From contig JAIXMG010000004.1 in NCBI GenBank assembly GCA_025201345.1, forward strand, positions 806,001 through 870,000: a stretch of 64,000 nucleotides of DNA, in the 5' to 3' direction. The position numbers and the translations under genes are program-made. The DNA is from Thamnidium elegans (Eukaryota; Mucoromycota; Mucoromycetes; Mucorales; Mucoraceae). Under the pieces are notes generated by a model. That model ran no database searches. It was not told the origin of the DNA and saw only the letters and a program-made list of their open reading frames with translations. Positions within the stretch are counted from its first letter, which is position 1. Each line of letters begins with the position of its first letter. Shown one piece after another: positions 60,151 to 64,000 of the stretch.

Positions 60151-63100
60151 TAATAACTTATTAAGCCAAAAAATATAAAAAATAAAAAGTTACCATCAAG
60201 AGTTCAGGCGTAGGCTTCACATTATCCAAAGCGACCTTAAAGAAAGCAGGACTAAAAGGAATATCAATGATTCTGAAATCCAATAAACCCTTTGCAATAA
60301 ACTGTCCTAATGTCTTGAACAAATGCACAATCTTCTTTGTCGATCTAGACCCTGACTTTGTCAAAGTCTTGGGGAACAATCCATTAACAGACTCCACATA
60401 CCCCTTTTCAGACTTTTGAGATCCTCTCCACATATTTAAAGAATGCTTACAAAACTCTTTAGAAGTAGATGCGTAGAATTCCAACGTAGGTCCCATGCCA
60501 GTGCCTTCCTCATTCATATACTCGATCTCAAGCACTGTAGGTGAGCTGCCAAATAAGTCTAAGATCTTGATAGCCGATTCAAGCATCTGACTACGTACAA
60601 TACGCACCTTTTGTCGTTCCATACGTCCCAACGTAGGTTGTTGTTCTGAATCATTACGTGGTCCATTTTGAGTATTGTTACGCATTTGAAGGCTTTGCCA
60701 ACGAGCAATCAAACGAGAGTAACCAAATGATGTACTTTGAATAAACAAGTATCTGGTTTCAAATGGGAACAAAAAGGGTGCAATATGCATTAACCAGTAG
60801 GTCCAGGTAGGTAAACAAGAACTGGCAACAATAAGCGGTTCTTCTAATTGACGGTTCATCTTGGCCGTGAGTTTTCTATTGATAAAGTCTTGCGAGGTAA
60901 TACCGTTAGGACGTTTAGCAATAGCAGGTGAAAGTGCCTTGAGAAGGTCAATCACTTGGTTACAGGTAGAATCATCTTGCAATTCCTTGGGACGCACAAT
61001 GTTGGCGAGTTGACGCACAGGTGTAGAAGATGATTTTTTGGCTTCTGCTTCTGTTATTTCAGTAGCGGATACCCAAATACGTTCGTAAGTAATAGGATAT
61101 GATGTAGACCAAAAGTTACGACCTTTACGATGTTCATTCTCGGGATTCATTTCGTATTGATGAACAGCAGCATATACAGTAGAATCATTAAGAATAACAG
61201 ATCCATGTAACGAGAATTGAATCTTCCATTCACCTTCCTTCTTTTTACTGGAACTGGGAGAAGCCTTTTCTACCTCCTCTTCATCGGTTTCATCCTTTTT
61301 GAGAACGACTGTTTCACTCATTTCGACATCCTCGTTCTCTTGTGTATCAATATCCATATCATCTTTACCTTCATCAATTAATACATGCTCCTCTTCTTCA
61401 TCATCCTCTTCCTCGTCGTTTTCCATATCACAAACAGCAGATGATGAACTAATACGAGCAAGTAAATATTCTTCTAATACTCTGAATGTAGCAACAGCAT
61501 GAGTAGAGACCATCAATTGCTTATAAACGTTAGGAATATCTTCTCCGGTACCAGTTAATCTTAAACGTAATTGCTTGGCCAACATACTTGTAGGGTTACG
61601 TAAACTTTCATTGGAAGAAGATTCCAAAGGAGTAACCACTTCGAATGCTTCAGAACGACTCAAGATCTCTTGTAAACGAACAACTAGTTTCTTGAGAGCA
61701 TTGTTACCGTTTTGGTCAATATCGGGTTGATCAACAAAGATAGATTCAAAGAGTTGAGTACGATCCTTGAGAGATGCCTTGAATTGGCCTTCTTCCTTTG
61801 TCAAGTAAGCTAATAAAGCCTTCATCAAACCAGAATTAATCAATTCAAAACTACTGATACCCATAATAGAATCACGTAAATAAACAGATAATTGGTGTAA
61901 AGTCTTTTCAGAGGCAGGATCATCATCGGTAGGAGAAAGAATATTGTTTGTAAAATCAATGATTTCTTTTAAGCTACCACCTGTAGGTACACAAGTACCA
62001 TCTACAGATTTCTTTCCAGCATAATTTTCAACAAAATATTGAGCTAATTGAATAATGTATTTACGAGTTGAGTTCTTTCCTACACCCTTTTCAACTTCAG
62101 CATTCTGATGACGGTTTAACTTTTGTTGTTGTTGTTGTAAGAAATCATATCTACTACGTAATAAAGCTTGTAAATCACCACGGTCAAATAATCTACGATG
62201 AGCAGATCTGAAATCACTAGAGGAAGGACCACCACTTTCTTCTCCAGATTTGGCTTCCTTTTTTGAATCTTCTTCATCCTCATCGCTTTCATCTTCCTCT
62301 TTTTTACCTTCTCTCTTTTCTGCATCTGTAGTGGTACCATCACTTTCATCTACAGTTGTATTATCATCCTGTTGCGGTGCTGCGGATTTCTTTTCTTGAG
62401 GTTGATCTTCATCTGCTACAAAAGGCAACTTGGAAATATTTTCAATTTCGTAAAGTACACCTTCTCGTTCAAATAAAAAGTGATATATCTCGGGTAACTT
62501 TTTAATCATTAGTTCAGTTTGATAAAGTGCATCGATTAATAATGCTGGGTGTTCTTGACGAGTCAAGATACCAGATAAGAAACTAGACAACGAAACATTC
62601 TTGAGTACCTTGGAGAGGGTATCGGTATCGGAATAATGAATCAATTTGACAAGTGTGTGTGTTACCAATTGACGTACACGTAAATTAACTGTAGAGGCAT
62701 ACATATCCAAGATAAGTGGAATTAAGACGGTATCCATCTTTAATAAGACTTGAGAATCATTTTGAAACCATTGGACACGAGGATCAGGAGTTGCGTCCGT
62801 CTCACTGAGTCGACGTGGTCCACCTTCTTTAAATCTTCTGGAACTAAACATATCATCTTTAGGTAAGGGAGGTAATAAATCAACAATAGTTTTCATAATG
62901 GTAGGGACAGAATCACGCCATTTGGTATCGAGTGTAATATGAATTGGTTTTTCATTATCCAGAGTAGAGGGTACAGTAGATGCACCGGACAAGATTTGAT
63001 AGAAAGCGTCAATGATGCCTAATTTTAATAACTCGAAACTGAGTTGAGGTGATGCTTTTGAGATACTACGAAATATACGTAACAGGTCTTGAAAGGTACC

Positions 63101-64000
63101 AGCATGAACTGCATTTGAATTTCCAGAAATAGGAATCAAACCAAATAAAACCTTTAATAAATCTACAGTGATTACACGTTCTAAAGATTCACGTTGGTTG
63201 CGATAACTTTCCGAGATTCTGACCCAACAGTGACATGTTAATTCGACTACGGATCTGTCAGAGTAACTAATTGTGTTCATTAATGTAGGAGTGATTTCCA
63301 TCACTTGTGAAAATGAATCTTGATCGATACCTCGCATACAGTTGGAAGCAGTACGTAATGCGGTACGTTGAGCATGAATACTAAAGAAATCAAAATACAT
63401 CATGACAGCACTTAATCCACCTTCGTGTACAACAGCTCTTGGTAACTGCGCAGAAATTTTTTCCAAAGCATAAAGTGCTTGTTCTGCTAAATCAATATAC
63501 TGAATCGATTTTAACTTTTGGCAAAGAACGCCAATGGCACCATGGAAGACAACGCTAGTAACAGCTGTAGGCATTGCCTCTAAGAGATTAGAAATACAAC
63601 GACAAGCCAATAACATGACTTCAGGGTTAGCACCAGAAAAACCTTCACTCATTGCTAATGCCAACATCATATCTTCATCCATATCTTCCGTCATAGGCAT
63701 CATTTCATCAGGGCCCTTCATAATTCTAACTAGTTCTTTACAGAAATTATCACTTGAAAAGTAACCAGCTAAATTATCTTCACTACTAACAGATAAAATC
63801 TCGGCTAATTCTTGTAAAGCGATTAATTGGATGGTAGAATCCTCTTGGTTTCTAAGACTGGCTAAAATGGATCGAAATCTACTGGAATCAGATGACATGA
63901 TACCACCAAATAATCCTTGCATTTGAAGACCTAATGTTCTGCGCATGTTTGATAATTCTTCATCTTCCTCTTCATCTTCCTCTTCATCTTCTTCTTCATC
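59227..64000 (-). CDS. UFD4: Ufd4/TRIP12-type HECT E3 ubiquitin ligase (5' end outside window)
   Basis: Four exons are visible (60194 to beyond 64000, 60029-60115, 59854-59964, 59227-59787), giving the last 1,522 aa or so; the N-terminus lies to the right of the window. The visible part opens with an acidic run, then RRTLGLQMQGLFGG and armadillo-like repeats (LIALQELAEILSVSSEDNLA), a second acidic Ser-rich insert near the middle, the conserved TYERIWVSA and SPAIAKRPNGITSQDFINRK region, and the HECT domain (EGTGMGPTLEFYASTSKEF...). The catalytic cysteine is in LPSVMTCANYF, codon 59329-59331. Ufd4/TRIP12 ligases extend ubiquitin chains on ubiquitin-fusion and N-degron substrates in cytosol and nucleus. 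Splice borders between the HECT exons keep phase 0 throughout. The last acceptor (at 59788) was chosen to give ELK joined to TGGTEISVTINNVEEYI. Confidence 0.95.
60118..60150. repeat. AAT trinucleotide microsatellite
   Basis: About eleven AAT/ATA units in the HECT-ligase intron between 60116 and 60193. Intronic, so without effect on the protein. Confidence 0.9.

Noticed and set aside
1..64000. CRISPR arrays, bacterial-style operons, riboswitches, attachment sites
   Set aside because: The window is eukaryotic nuclear DNA with spliced genes; no regularly spaced repeats or such elements were seen.

Overview
The window is nuclear DNA of a fungus, most likely an early-diverging Mucoromycota (Mucorales-like) species. 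This rests on AT-rich sequence with many long A/T tracts, intron-rich genes with short introns (about 50-75 nt, GTAAGT-like donors and YAG acceptors), fungal/opisthokont housekeeping genes, and decayed DNA-transposon and UDP-glycosyltransferase relics of the kind seen in Mucorales. The lineage is an inference; no rDNA or mitochondrial marker is present. All gene models were assembled by hand from open frames, splice signals and family conservation. Every multi-exon model called CDS sums to a whole number of codons.

1-9 kb: PTC7-like mitochondrial PP2C phosphatase (+), DNA polymerase delta small subunit (-), a frameshifted MULE transposase relic (+), a UDP-glycosyltransferase relic (-), and a six-exon coiled-coil gene broken by two in-frame TAA codons (+). 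9-19 kb: tRNA-Glu(UUC), a monocarboxylate-type MFS transporter with two micro-exons (-), a small unknown ORF (-), and an F-BAR membrane-bending protein (-), followed by a gene-poor stretch. 19-22 kb: a folliculin-interacting protein (FNIP/Lst4 type, +).

22-52 kb is the remarkable part: a tandem array of five complete Hsp70-superfamily (HSPA12-like) genes, all on the minus strand, each predicted to encode about 1,130-1,210 aa with TWO Hsp70-type ATPase modules in one chain. They form two subfamilies. In F1 (22291-26217, 29439-33484, 40834-44963) the first module keeps the ATPase motifs and the second is degenerate. In F2 (35092-39045, 47819-51725) the order is reversed: a degenerate module comes first and a canonical one second. 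Equivalent intron positions recur in all four module types, so the two-module layout probably arose by duplication of a one-module gene. The array also holds at least five decayed F1/F2 fragments, near-identical patches between paralogs that imply recent duplication or gene conversion, an ARP4 (actin-related) gene on the opposite strand, and a single-pass membrane protein gene.

53-64 kb: deoxyhypusine synthase (+), a C2H2 zinc-finger/coiled-coil protein with an INO80-subunit-like tail (-), a second MFS transporter (-), and the 3' part of a Ufd4/TRIP12-type HECT ubiquitin ligase (-) that runs off the right edge. Apart from the Hsp70-like array the genes are unrelated housekeeping functions; fungal nuclear genes are single units, so no operon logic applies. 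Several neighbours are very tightly packed tail-to-tail.
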